Assembly (NCBI RefSeq): GCF_937941905.1
Contig: NZ_CALDGS010000037.1
Coordinates: 1 to 13,589 of the forward strand
Length of the DNA: 13,589 bases
Direction: 5' to 3'
DNA from: an uncultured Mycolicibacterium sp.
GTDB lineage: Bacteria > Actinomycetota > Actinomycetes > Mycobacteriales > Mycobacteriaceae
Position numbers and translations under genes: made by a program. Shown piece by piece: positions 7,398 to 13,589 of the stretch (position 1 is the stretch's first letter; each line of letters begins with the position of its first letter). The notes under the pieces are model-generated. The model worked only from the letters and a program-made list of their open reading frames with translations, did no database searches and was not told where the DNA came from.

Positions 7398-7925
7398 ATG
7401 GCGAACCCGCTCCTCGACTTCGTGCTGTCGCTGGCGCGGGACCCCGATGCCGCGGCGCGCTACGCCGCCGACCCGGCCAAAGCTCTCGCCGACGCCGGAT
7501 TGACCGGAGTGACCAGCGCCGACGTCGACAACCTGATGCCGGTGGTCGCCGAGTCGCTGGCAATGACGAGCCCGGCCCCGGGGGATCCGACGTTCGGGGC
7601 GGGAACCGGCGGCAACGTGTGGGCCTCCGGCGCGGCGACCGCGGCCTTCGATGCCTTCGACGCCTTCGGCGACGAGCTGCCCGCACCGGTCCCGGTGTCG
7701 GCCGGACCGGTGATCGAGCTGCCCGAACCGGCCGGCTTCGATCCGGGCCTGCCGACCGCGGTCGACGAACTGGACCTCGTCCGGGGCGGCACCGGGCCCG
7801 ACACGGTCGCCGAGGACCAGGACCAGGCGGGGGTCGCCGCGCCGGCGGCCGACGACTGGGCGCTCGGGCCGGTCGACCCGGTGCCCGCCGATGATCCCGA
7901 TGCCGGGCTCGACCCGATGCCCTGA
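7398..7925 (+). CDS. small IniB N-terminal-domain protein (Rv0340-like)
   Basis: The product is an acidic 175-residue protein. Residues 1-55 (starting MANPLLDFVLSLARDPDAAA, then YAADPAKALADAGLTGVTSAD) closely resemble the start of IniB encoded downstream, including L-DF-L-L-R-P-AAAR, ADP-x-x-AL-DAGL and VT. The rest is rich in Pro, Ala and Asp, without recognisable motifs, signal peptide or membrane helix. The start is supported by GGAGG at 7384-7388 with 9-nt spacing. It sits where M. tuberculosis has Rv0340, directly before iniB, but here a strong terminator separates the two transcripts. Function is unknown; shared boxes imply induction together with iniBAC. Confidence 0.85.
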   Translation: MANPLLDFVLSLARDPDAAARYAADPAKALADAGLTGVTSADVDNLMPVVAESLAMTSPAPGDPTFGAGTGGNVWASGAATAAFDAFDAFGDELPAPVPVSAGPVIELPEPAGFDPGLPTAVDELDLVRGGTGPDTVAEDQDQAGVAAPAADDWALGPVDPVPADDPDAGLDPMP

Positions 7926-7953
7926 CCCGATCTCCCGACCCGGACGCACCCAT

Positions 7954-7990
7954 GGACTGCGCGGCCGAACGGCCGCGCAGTCCTTTTTTT
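7954..7990 (+). terminator. intrinsic terminator after the Rv0340-like gene
   Basis: A perfect 14-bp GC-rich stem (arms 7954-7967 and 7970-7983, AA centre) is followed directly by seven T residues (7984-7990). This is a textbook Rho-independent terminator, unusually clear for a mycobacterium. It lies 28 nt after the stop codon and insulates iniB from the gene before it. Confidence 0.92.
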
Positions 7991-8022
7991 CGTGTCGGGG
8001 CGGTACGGGTCCCCAGGTGTTG

Positions 8023-8062
8023 CCCCTAATCCCCTAACGGAAATGCCCCCTAATCCCCTATC
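8023..8062. promoter_or_regulatory. four-box CCCCTA array upstream of iniB
   Basis: CCCCTAAT (8023), CCCCTAAC (8031), CCCCTAAT (8047) and CCCCTATC (8055) start at 8-, 16- and 8-bp intervals, so two tandem pairs form a 24-bp-period repeat. The array ends 53 nt before the predicted iniB -10. It is the best candidate for the inducible activator site of the iniBAC operon, probably for IniR. Confidence 0.7.
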
Positions 8063-8092
8063 GGGGCGTGTCGATCATGGGTGTCGACCCCG

Positions 8093-8121
8093 TTTCCGGT
8101 GGCCGGCGGCGGCCATACCTT
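8093..8121 (+). promoter_or_regulatory. predicted iniB promoter
   Basis: TTTCCG (8093-8098) and TACCTT (8116-8121) are separated by 17 nt. The -35 matches poorly, as expected for an activator-dependent promoter. Transcription would start near 8128, giving an untranslated leader of about 70 nt. Confidence 0.45.
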
Positions 8122-8196
8122 GGTGCCAGATCGCCGGACGGACCGGCGGACTCCAACCACCCCCCAATCGACATGTGCACCCAGAAAGGCAGTCCG

Positions 8197-9210
8197 ATGC
8201 GAACCCTGATCGACTTCATCCTGGATCTGTTCCGCAGCCCGGCCGAGGCCGCGCGGTTCATCGCCGACCCGGAGGGCGCGCTGCGCGACGCCGGTCTGCC
8301 CAACGTCACCACCGCGCAGCTGGCGCAGGTGGCGGCCACCGCCGCGCCGGCGGGCTACGCGCTGGGCGGTGGTGATCCGGTGGTCGGCCTGCAGCGGGCG
8401 CTGACCACCCATCACAACCTGGCCTCGCCGTTCTCGCCGCAGACCACGGTCGGCTGGCAGCCCACCTTCGCCCCGGAGACCGAGGTGGCCAGCCGCAACC
8501 ACACCAACGCCGAGTTCGCCAGCCCGGACCAGGCCGCCGGTGCCAACGCCCAGACCGGCGGGGTGAACATCGGGTTCGGTGACATCACCTTCGGCAACAA
8601 GACCAGCCAGACCGCCACCGACGGCGGGGTGATCGTCGGCGGGGACAACCGCGGCGACATCGTCAGCGGCGACGGCGCGGTGCTCGGCGACGGCAACACC
8701 ACCAACAACGGCGCCGTCTGGGCCGGGGCGGGCTCCAATGTGGCGGTCGGCCGGGACAACGACATCGAGGACAACTCCAAGACCGCCGGTGGCGACCTCA
8801 TCGCCGACAACGACGCCCCGGTGCTCAACGACGTCGACACCGGCGGCGGCAACGGCGGCCATGCCGACGGCGGCGGCAGCCTGATCGGCATCGGCGGCGG
8901 CAACGCCGTCGGGGGTGCCGGCGGCTCCGGCGGGTCGATCATCATCACCGACGCCCGTTCGGAGGTGACCGGCGGCGACCGGATCAGCGTGGGCCGCGAC
9001 CGGATCGTCGACAGCTCCACGGACACGTCGGTGGTCACGCAGGTGGAGACCGACACCTCCTACACCTACGAGGACCGTTCGTCGAGCTTCGACACCGCGA
9101 TCGGATCGCACAATGATCCAGCGATCGGATCGCACAATGACACCGCGCTGGCGTCGGGCAACGAGGTGCTTCCCATCGCCTCCGGCAACGAGCTCATCGA
9201 CCTGTTCTGA
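8197..9210 (+). CDS. iniB: IniB, first gene of the isoniazid-inducible iniBAC operon
   Basis: This 337-residue protein begins with the IniB N-terminal domain (MRTLIDFILDLFRSPAEAAR, then FIADPEGALRDAGLPNVTTAQ, residues 1-45). The remainder differs from the Gly/Ala-rich M. tuberculosis protein. From about residue 115 it is rich in Gly, Asp, Asn and Thr with short repeating units such as GGDNRGDIVSGDGAVLGDGN and GGGN, suggesting a repetitive beta-type fold. It ends in a duplicated SHND segment and the tail LIDLF. There is no signal peptide or membrane helix. The role of IniB is not established; its gene is induced with the two dynamin genes by cell-wall inhibitors. I chose the ATG at 8197, behind AGAAAGG, because it starts the conserved domain. 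Longer in-frame starts reach 8068 but would lie inside the promoter. Confidence 0.88.
   Translation: MRTLIDFILDLFRSPAEAARFIADPEGALRDAGLPNVTTAQLAQVAATAAPAGYALGGGDPVVGLQRALTTHHNLASPFSPQTTVGWQPTFAPETEVASRNHTNAEFASPDQAAGANAQTGGVNIGFGDITFGNKTSQTATDGGVIVGGDNRGDIVSGDGAVLGDGNTTNNGAVWAGAGSNVAVGRDNDIEDNSKTAGGDLIADNDAPVLNDVDTGGGNGGHADGGGSLIGIGGGNAVGGAGGSGGSIIITDARSEVTGGDRISVGRDRIVDSSTDTSVVTQVETDTSYTYEDRSSSFDTAIGSHNDPAIGSHNDTALASGNEVLPIASGNELIDLF
9097..9140 (+). repeat. 20-bp direct repeat in the 3' end of iniB
   Basis: GCGATCGGATCGCACAATGA occurs at 9097-9116 and again at 9121-9140, a 24-bp period, and encodes AIGSHNDP then AIGSHNDT. The perfect nucleotide identity points to a recent tandem duplication. 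Confidence 0.9.
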
Positions 9211-9234
9211 CCGGCCCGGCCGGACCGGCGACGC

Positions 9235-9267
9235 ACCGGCGGGGACCGGCTCATGGTCCCCGCCGGT
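9235..9267 (+). other. strong hairpin between iniB and iniA
   Basis: Perfect 13-bp arms (ACCGGCGGGGACC and GGTCCCCGCCGGT) enclose the 7-nt loop GGCTCAT. No T-run follows. It may be a U-less terminator or attenuator reducing iniA/iniC relative to iniB, or a stabiliser of the iniB mRNA end. Confidence 0.6.
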
Positions 9268-9314
9268 CGGCGCGCCTACCGTAGGAATCAGCCTCCCGCA
9301 GCGAGAAGGACGCC

Positions 9315-11138
9315 ATGACCCAACGCACCGACCGGCGGACGGTGCTCGGTGAGCTCATCGACCGCACCGTCGAGGTCGCCGCGGCCCACGGCCGCGCGGA
9401 CCTGGCGGACCGGCTGCGCCGCGCCCGCACCCGCATCACCGACCCGCAGATCCGGGTGGTCATCGCCGGCCAGCTCAAACAGGGCAAGAGCCAGCTGCTC
9501 AACTCGCTGCTGAACATGCCGGTGGCCCGGGTCGGCGACGACGAGTGCACCGTGCTGCCCACCGTCGTCGGGCACGCCGAGCAGCCCACCGCCCGGCTGG
9601 TGGTGGCCAACCCGGACGGTGCCGACCCCGACCCGGCCGCCGTCGACCCGGCCGAGCTGCAGCAGGACCTGCGCCGCCATCCCGCCGCCGGCGGCCGGCA
9701 GGTGCTGCGCGTCGAGGTGGGGGTGCCCAGTCCGCTGCTGCGCAACGGGCTGACCTTCATCGACACCCCCGGTGTGGGCGGGCACGGCCAGCCGCACCTG
9801 TCGGCCACGCTGGGGCTGCTGCCCGACGCCGACGCCATGCTCATGGTCAGCGACGCGAGCAGCGAGTTCACCGAGCCGGAGATGCGCTTCATCCGGCAGG
9901 CGCTGGAGATCTGCCCGGTGGCGGCCATCCTGGTCACCAAGACCGACCTCTATCCGCACTGGCGGGAGGTGGTGCGCGCCAACGAGATCCATCTGCGCAA
10001 CGCGGGCGTCGAGGTGCCGCTCATCCCGGTGTCGGCGATGCTGCGCAGCCACGCCGTGGCGACGGGCGACAAGGAACTCAACGAGGAGTCGAACTTCCCG
10101 TCCGTCATCCGGTTCCTCGCCGACCGGGTGCTCGCCGCCGGAAACGACCGCCGCTGCGATCATGTCGCGAACGAGATCCACTCGGCGGCAGAACATCTCA
10201 AGCTCGCAATCGAATCGGAACTGGCCGCCATCGACAATCCGGAGGCCCGGGAGCGGCTCACCGCCGACCTCGAGGCCCGCAAACGGCAGGCCCAGGAGGC
10301 GCTGCAGCAGACCGCGTTGTGGCAGCAGGTGCTCAACGACGGAATCGCCGACCTGACCGCCGATGTCGAGCACGACCTGCGTGCCCGGTTCCGCAACATC
10401 ACCGCCCACACCGAACAGGTCATCGACAGCTGCGACCCGACGAACCACTGGGCCGAGATCGGCGCCGAACTGGAGAACGCGGTGGCCACCGCGGTGGGGG
10501 ACAACTTCGTGTGGGCCTATCAGCGGGCCGAGGCCCTGGCCCGCGAGGTGGCCCGCACCTTCGTCGACGCCGGACTGGACTCGGTGCCCATGCCGCGGCT
10601 GGACGCCCGCGAGATGGGCGCGGATCTCGGCGAGTTCACCTCGCTGGCGCAACTGGAGGCCAAGCCGATCAGGTTCGGCCACAAGGTGGTGACCGGCCTG
10701 CGCGGCTCCTACGGCGGGGTGCTGATGTTCGGCATGCTCACCTCGTTCGCCGGGTTGGGCATGTTCAACCCGGTGTCGCTGGGTGCGGGATACCTGTTGG
10801 GCCGCAAGGCCTACAAGGAGGACATGGAGAACCGCATGCTGCGGGTGCGCAACGAGGCCAAGACCAACGTGCGCCGGTTCGTCGACGACGTCGCGTTCGT
10901 GGTCTGCAAGGAATCCCGCGACCGGCTCAAGAACATCCAGCGGCTGCTGCGCGACCACTACCGGGCGATCGCCGACCAGACCACCCGCTCGCTCAACGAG
11001 TCGCTGCAGGCCACGCTGGCCGCCGCCCGGCTGCGGGAGTCCGAGCGCGAGGCCCGCATCCGGCAGTTGCGTGGCCGGCTCGACATCCTCGATCAGGTCA
11101 TCCGGCACGCCGCGCCCGCCCCGCTCGACGCCCGGTGA
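9315..11138 (+). CDS. iniA: IniA, dynamin-like GTPase
   Basis: This 607-residue protein belongs to the bacterial dynamin-like family. The GTPase domain shows G1 GQLKQGKS (52-59), G3 DTPG (150-153) and G4 TKTD (208-211), with Thr residues near 79-83 as the G2 candidate. Long helical segments follow (about 285-420 and 500-600), forming the predicted neck and trunk. The hydrophobic stretch at about 464-495 (GSYGGVLMFGMLTSFAGLGM, then NPVSLGAGYLLGRKAY) is the likely membrane paddle. Mycobacterial IniA is known to bind membranes and mediate fission, and is linked to tolerance of isoniazid and ethambutol. GAAGGA precedes the ATG with short spacing. It is second in the operon, 104 nt after iniB. It is about 30 residues shorter than the M. 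tuberculosis protein. Confidence 0.95.
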   Translation: MTQRTDRRTVLGELIDRTVEVAAAHGRADLADRLRRARTRITDPQIRVVIAGQLKQGKSQLLNSLLNMPVARVGDDECTVLPTVVGHAEQPTARLVVANPDGADPDPAAVDPAELQQDLRRHPAAGGRQVLRVEVGVPSPLLRNGLTFIDTPGVGGHGQPHLSATLGLLPDADAMLMVSDASSEFTEPEMRFIRQALEICPVAAILVTKTDLYPHWREVVRANEIHLRNAGVEVPLIPVSAMLRSHAVATGDKELNEESNFPSVIRFLADRVLAAGNDRRCDHVANEIHSAAEHLKLAIESELAAIDNPEARERLTADLEARKRQAQEALQQTALWQQVLNDGIADLTADVEHDLRARFRNITAHTEQVIDSCDPTNHWAEIGAELENAVATAVGDNFVWAYQRAEALAREVARTFVDAGLDSVPMPRLDAREMGADLGEFTSLAQLEAKPIRFGHKVVTGLRGSYGGVLMFGMLTSFAGLGMFNPVSLGAGYLLGRKAYKEDMENRMLRVRNEAKTNVRRFVDDVAFVVCKESRDRLKNIQRLLRDHYRAIADQTTRSLNESLQATLAAARLRESEREARIRQLRGRLDILDQVIRHAAPAPLDAR

Positions 11139-11169
11139 CCGGCGCCGCGGTCAGTAAGCTCGGGAAGTT

Positions 11170-12675
11170 GTGAGCACCAGTGACCAGGTGCGTGCCATCC
11201 TGGCCGGCACCATGTCGGCCTACCGGGCCGAGCCCGCCTACCGGCACCGGGGCGACGTGCACAGCACGCTCGAACGCATCGGCGCCCGGCTGACCGAGCC
11301 CATCCGCATCGCGCTGGCCGGCACCCTCAAGTCCGGCAAGTCCACCCTGGTCAACGCGCTGGTGGGGGAGAAGATCGCTCCCACCGACGCCACCGAGGCA
11401 ACCCGCATCGTCACCTGGTTCCGGCACGGACCGACCCCGAAGGTCACCGCCAACCGCCGCGACGGCCGCCGCTGCGACGTGCCGATCCGCCGGGCCGACG
11501 GGCTCACCTTCGACTTCGCCGCGCTCGACGCCGCCGACATCGTCGACCTCGACGTGCAGTGGCCGGCCGCCGAGCTCATCAACACCACCATCGTCGACAC
11601 CCCCGGCACCTCCTCGCTCAACCGGGACGTGTCCGAACGCACCCTGCGGCTGCTGGTGCCGCCCGACGGGGTGCCCCGGGTGGACGCCGTGCTGTTCCTG
11701 CTGCGCACCCTCAACGCCGCCGACATCGCGCTGCTCAAGCAGATCGGCGAGATCGTCGGCGGCTCGGCCGGGGCGCTCGGGGTGATCGGGGTGGCCTCCC
11801 GCGCCGACGAGATCGGCGCCGGCCGCATCGACGCCATGCTCTCGGCCAAGGACGTCGCCAACCGGTTCACCGCCGAGCTCGAGCGCACCGGGGTGTGCCA
11901 GGCCGTGGTGCCGGTGTCCGGGCTGCTCGCGTTCACCGCGCGCACCCTGCGCCAGGATGAGTTCGCCGCGCTGGACAACCTCGCCGCGGTCGAGCCCGCC
12001 GAGCTGAACCGGGCGCTGCTGAGCGTGGACCGGTTCGTCCGCCCCGACCTCGACCTGCCGGTGGACGCCGCCACCCGGGCCGCGCTGCTGGACCGGTTCG
12101 GCATGTTCGGCATCCGCATCGCGATCACCGCGCTGCGCGCCGGGGTGCGCGACTCCACCGCACTGGCCGACGAACTGCTCGCGCGCAGCGGGCTGGTGGA
12201 GCTGCGCGAGGTCATCGACCAGCAGTTCGGCCAGCGTAGCGACCTGCTCAAGGCGCACACCGCGCTGCTGGCGCTGCGCCGCTTCGTGCAGGACCACCCG
12301 ATCCACGCCACCGGCCGCATCCTGGCCGACATCGAGCCGCTGCTGGCCGACACCCACGCCTTCGAGGAACTGCGCCTGCTCAGCCAGTTGCGGTCGCGGC
12401 CCACCACGCTCACCGAGGACGAGATGGCCTCGCTGCGCCGGCTGATCGGCGGTTCCGGCACCGACCCGGCCAGCCGGCTCGGGCTCGGCCCGGACGCCCC
12501 CTACGACGGTCCGCGGGCGGCGTTCGCCGCCGCCCAGCGCTGGCGCCGCCGCGCCGAACACCCGCTGAACGACCCGTTCACCACCCGGGCCTGCCGGGCC
12601 GCGGTGCGCAGCGCGGAGGCGCTGGTCGCCTACTTCGCCGCCCAGCACCGCGCAGGCTCCCCGCCGCCGCGCTAA
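11170..12675 (+). CDS. iniC: IniC, dynamin-like GTPase partner of IniA
   Basis: This 501-residue GTPase strongly resembles M. tuberculosis IniC from MSTSD to the VRSAEA-containing C-terminus. Motifs are G1 GTLKSGKS (51-58), the G2 region TDATEATRIVTW (72-83), G3 DTPG (143-146) and SRAD (210-213) in the place of the usual N/TKxD G4 motif. Unlike IniA, it has no hydrophobic membrane paddle, so it may act as a partner of IniA; such two-gene dynamin pairs are common in bacteria. It starts with GTG, 31 nt after iniA. GGGAAG lies only 2 nt from the GTG, too close for a normal Shine-Dalgarno, so translation may depend on coupling to iniA. TAAGCT at 11155-11160 is a weak internal -10 candidate. Confidence 0.95.
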   Translation: MSTSDQVRAILAGTMSAYRAEPAYRHRGDVHSTLERIGARLTEPIRIALAGTLKSGKSTLVNALVGEKIAPTDATEATRIVTWFRHGPTPKVTANRRDGRRCDVPIRRADGLTFDFAALDAADIVDLDVQWPAAELINTTIVDTPGTSSLNRDVSERTLRLLVPPDGVPRVDAVLFLLRTLNAADIALLKQIGEIVGGSAGALGVIGVASRADEIGAGRIDAMLSAKDVANRFTAELERTGVCQAVVPVSGLLAFTARTLRQDEFAALDNLAAVEPAELNRALLSVDRFVRPDLDLPVDAATRAALLDRFGMFGIRIAITALRAGVRDSTALADELLARSGLVELREVIDQQFGQRSDLLKAHTALLALRRFVQDHPIHATGRILADIEPLLADTHAFEELRLLSQLRSRPTTLTEDEMASLRRLIGGSGTDPASRLGLGPDAPYDGPRAAFAAAQRWRRRAEHPLNDPFTTRACRAAVRSAEALVAYFAAQHRAGSPPPR

Positions 12676-12990
12676 CGTCCGGCCGCCGCGCACCCGGGTC
12701 GGCTCCGGCGGCGGTGCGGTCGGTGGCCGGCTCCGGTCGATCCGGCTCCGGCGGCGCCCGCGCCCGTGCCCGCCCCGGCCTTGACGTGGCCCTCGGTGGT
12801 GCTCGTCCCGGTGCCGCCGGTGCTCACCGCGCCCCGGCCGTCCCCGCCGGTGCGCACCCCGGCGCAGACGCCCCCAACCGAGTCGCCCCCGCAGCCCCCG
12901 ACCGCCGATGCCGAGGCGGAATCCCCCGAAACGGCACCGGGGCGGTAGATCCGTCGGATCCACCGCCCCGGTGCGCGTAGGCGATCGGTG
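12676..12990. other. intergenic stretch with unassigned proline-rich frame
   Basis: No recognisable gene lies here. The reading frame of iniC, beyond its stop, stays open to a TAG at 12946-12948. From about 12727 it encodes a proline-rich stretch including VPAPALTWPSVVLVPVPPVL and TPPTESPPQPPTADAEAESP. The only start in the frame is a GTG at 12766 without a ribosome-binding site. It may be a remnant, a missed small protein or compositional chance. M. tuberculosis has the lipoprotein gene lpqJ after iniC; nothing like it is seen here. Confidence 0.4.
12935..12973. terminator. long hairpin between convergent genes, probable bidirectional terminator
   Basis: Outer arms CACCGGGGCGGT (12935-12946) and ACCGCCCCGGTG (12962-12973) pair perfectly, and inner arms GATCCG and CGGATC continue the stem after one A/C mismatch, around a central T at 12954. 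The 39-nt palindrome reads the same on both strands. It lies between iniC (plus) and the minus-strand gene ending at 12991. It lacks a T-run, so Rho-independent function is likely but unproven. Confidence 0.65.
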
Positions 12991-13557
12991 CTACTCGCCG
13001 CCGTCGTCCGGCACCACCGTCACCGTCTGGGTCTGCGTCTGGGTCTGGGTCTGGGTCTCGGTGACCGTGCTGACCGAGGTGCTGGTCTCCACCGACGTCG
13101 TGGTCGACACGCTCGTCGACACCGAGGTGGTCGTCGAAGTGGTGGTCGACGGCGGGTAGGTCGTCGTGGTCGTCGCGGGCGGCTGGGTGGTGGTCGGCGT
13201 CGCGGTCACCGTCACCGGCGGCGGTGCCACCCCGCCCGACTGCTGGGCCGGTGCCGTGGTGGTGGTCGGCGTCGTGGTGGTGGTCGTGGTCGACTCCGAG
13301 GACGACCCGTCCCCGGAGAACGCCTGCACCAGGCCGAAGACGATCAGCGCCAGCAGCAGCGCGCCCGCGGCCCCCAGCCCGACCAGCGCGGCCGGCTTGC
13401 GGTACCACGGCGTCGGGGGCTGCGGTGGCTCCCCGTAGCCGCCGTCCCCGTAGCCGGGCTGGTTGTAGTAGCCGGGGTCACCGCCGTAGCTGGCCGCGTA
13501 GGCGGTCGGCTGGTCGTCGGAGTAGTAGTTCGGGTCCTCAGGTCGCGCCACGGCCAC
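12991..13557 (-). CDS. small single-pass membrane protein, Tyr/Gly-rich N-terminus and Thr-rich C-terminus
   Basis: This 188-residue hypothetical protein has three parts. Residues 1-50 are rich in Tyr, Gly, Asp and Pro (GGDPGYYNQPGYGDGGYGEP) and probably cytoplasmic. A transmembrane helix spans about 56-80, preceded by TPWYRKP. The remaining ~105 residues are nearly all Thr, Ser, Val and Pro, including a (TQ)n run at 169-177 encoded by a 6-bp repeat at 13025-13057. The order PWYR[KR]P, helix, Thr-rich tail matches the end of the Hsp70-like protein at 5230-7191, so the two may share a tail module. Start choice is uncertain: GTG at 13557 or GTG at 13551. Function unknown. Confidence 0.82.
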   Translation of the reverse strand: MAVARPEDPNYYSDDQPTAYAASYGGDPGYYNQPGYGDGGYGEPPQPPTPWYRKPAALVGLGAAGALLLALIVFGLVQAFSGDGSSSESTTTTTTTPTTTTAPAQQSGGVAPPPVTVTATPTTTQPPATTTTTYPPSTTTSTTTSVSTSVSTTTSVETSTSVSTVTETQTQTQTQTQTVTVVPDDGGE

Positions 13558-13559
13558 CG

Positions 13560-13565
13560 ATAGTA
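13560..13565 (-). promoter_or_regulatory. predicted -10 element of the 12991-13557 gene
   Basis: On the minus strand TACTAT ends 8 nt before the in-frame GTG at 13551 and 2 nt before the GTG at 13557. That spacing fits a leaderless transcript beginning at the GTG of 13551, a common arrangement in mycobacteria, and there is no Shine-Dalgarno upstream. No -35 match is evident at the window edge. Confidence 0.4.
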
Positions 13566-13589
13566 GAGGTCGACCACGGCCGCCCTAGG

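Noticed and set aside
2727..7503. Very long plus-strand open frames opposite iniR and the Hsp70-like gene
   Set aside because: High GC keeps antisense frames open. Their translations are Arg/Gly/Ser low-complexity, whereas the minus strand shows Walker, helix-turn-helix and Hsp70 motifs.
8068..8196. Longer iniB start at 8068
   Set aside because: It would place codons across the predicted promoter. The conserved domain begins at 8197, which has its own ribosome-binding site.
12672..12857. Minus-strand 61-codon frame after iniC as a lipoprotein remnant
   Set aside because: It has no lipobox, signal peptide or ribosome-binding site and consists of Gly/Ala/Thr low complexity.
9288..12963. Minus-strand frames of about 600 codons opposite iniA and iniC
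   Set aside because: They are antisense to clear dynamin GTPases and have no recognisable domains.
1..13589. tRNA, rRNA, insertion sequences, phage or attachment sites
   Set aside because: None was seen. Gene order matches the normal mycobacterial chromosome and composition is even.

Overview
The window is very GC-rich DNA from a mycobacterium, most likely a Mycolicibacterium-type non-tuberculous species rather than M. tuberculosis itself. It carries the neighbourhood known in M. tuberculosis as Rv0338c-Rv0343: the membrane Fe-S protein EtfD, the regulator IniR and the isoniazid-inducible iniBAC cluster. Gene assignments rest on protein motifs and remembered similarity to these families. No database search was run.

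Layout, left to right. (1) Positions 1-2587, minus strand: etfD, cut at its C-terminus by the window edge. Its Ala/Pro-rich tail is encoded by a 120-bp-period repeat. (2) Positions 2588-2723: the etfD leader, with two tandem palindromes sharing TTACnnGTnnGTAA, a possible 19-codon upstream ORF and a third inverted repeat over the stop codon of the next gene. (3) Positions 2724-7191, minus strand: a two-gene operon. A membrane-anchored Hsp70/actin-like protein with a poly-threonine tail is followed 7 nt later by iniR, which encodes a P-loop ATPase with a C-terminal LuxR-type helix-turn-helix. (4) Positions 7192-7397: a divergent promoter region with CCCCTA-type boxes. (5) Positions 7398-7925, plus strand: a small IniB-domain protein (Rv0340-like), closed by a strong intrinsic terminator. 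(6) Positions 7991-8196: the iniB promoter, with four more CCCCTA boxes. (7) Positions 8197-12675, plus strand: iniB, iniA and iniC. (8) Positions 12676-12990: a gap with an unassigned proline-rich reading frame and a long hairpin. (9) Positions 12991-13557, minus strand: a small single-pass Tyr/Gly-rich and Thr-rich membrane protein.

How the genes may work together. IniA and IniC are dynamin-like GTPases thought to remodel or repair the membrane when the envelope is damaged. IniB and the small 175-aa protein share an N-terminal domain. The box arrays upstream of both genes end exactly 61 nt before their predicted -10 elements, so I infer that one activator, probably IniR, drives both. The IniR operon starts between the same boxes and so may be autoregulated. 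The Hsp70-like membrane protein co-transcribed with iniR is the least described part. Its degenerate ATPase domain faces the cytoplasm and its long Thr/Pro tail probably faces the cell wall. That arrangement would suit a partner or sensor for IniR, but this is inference.
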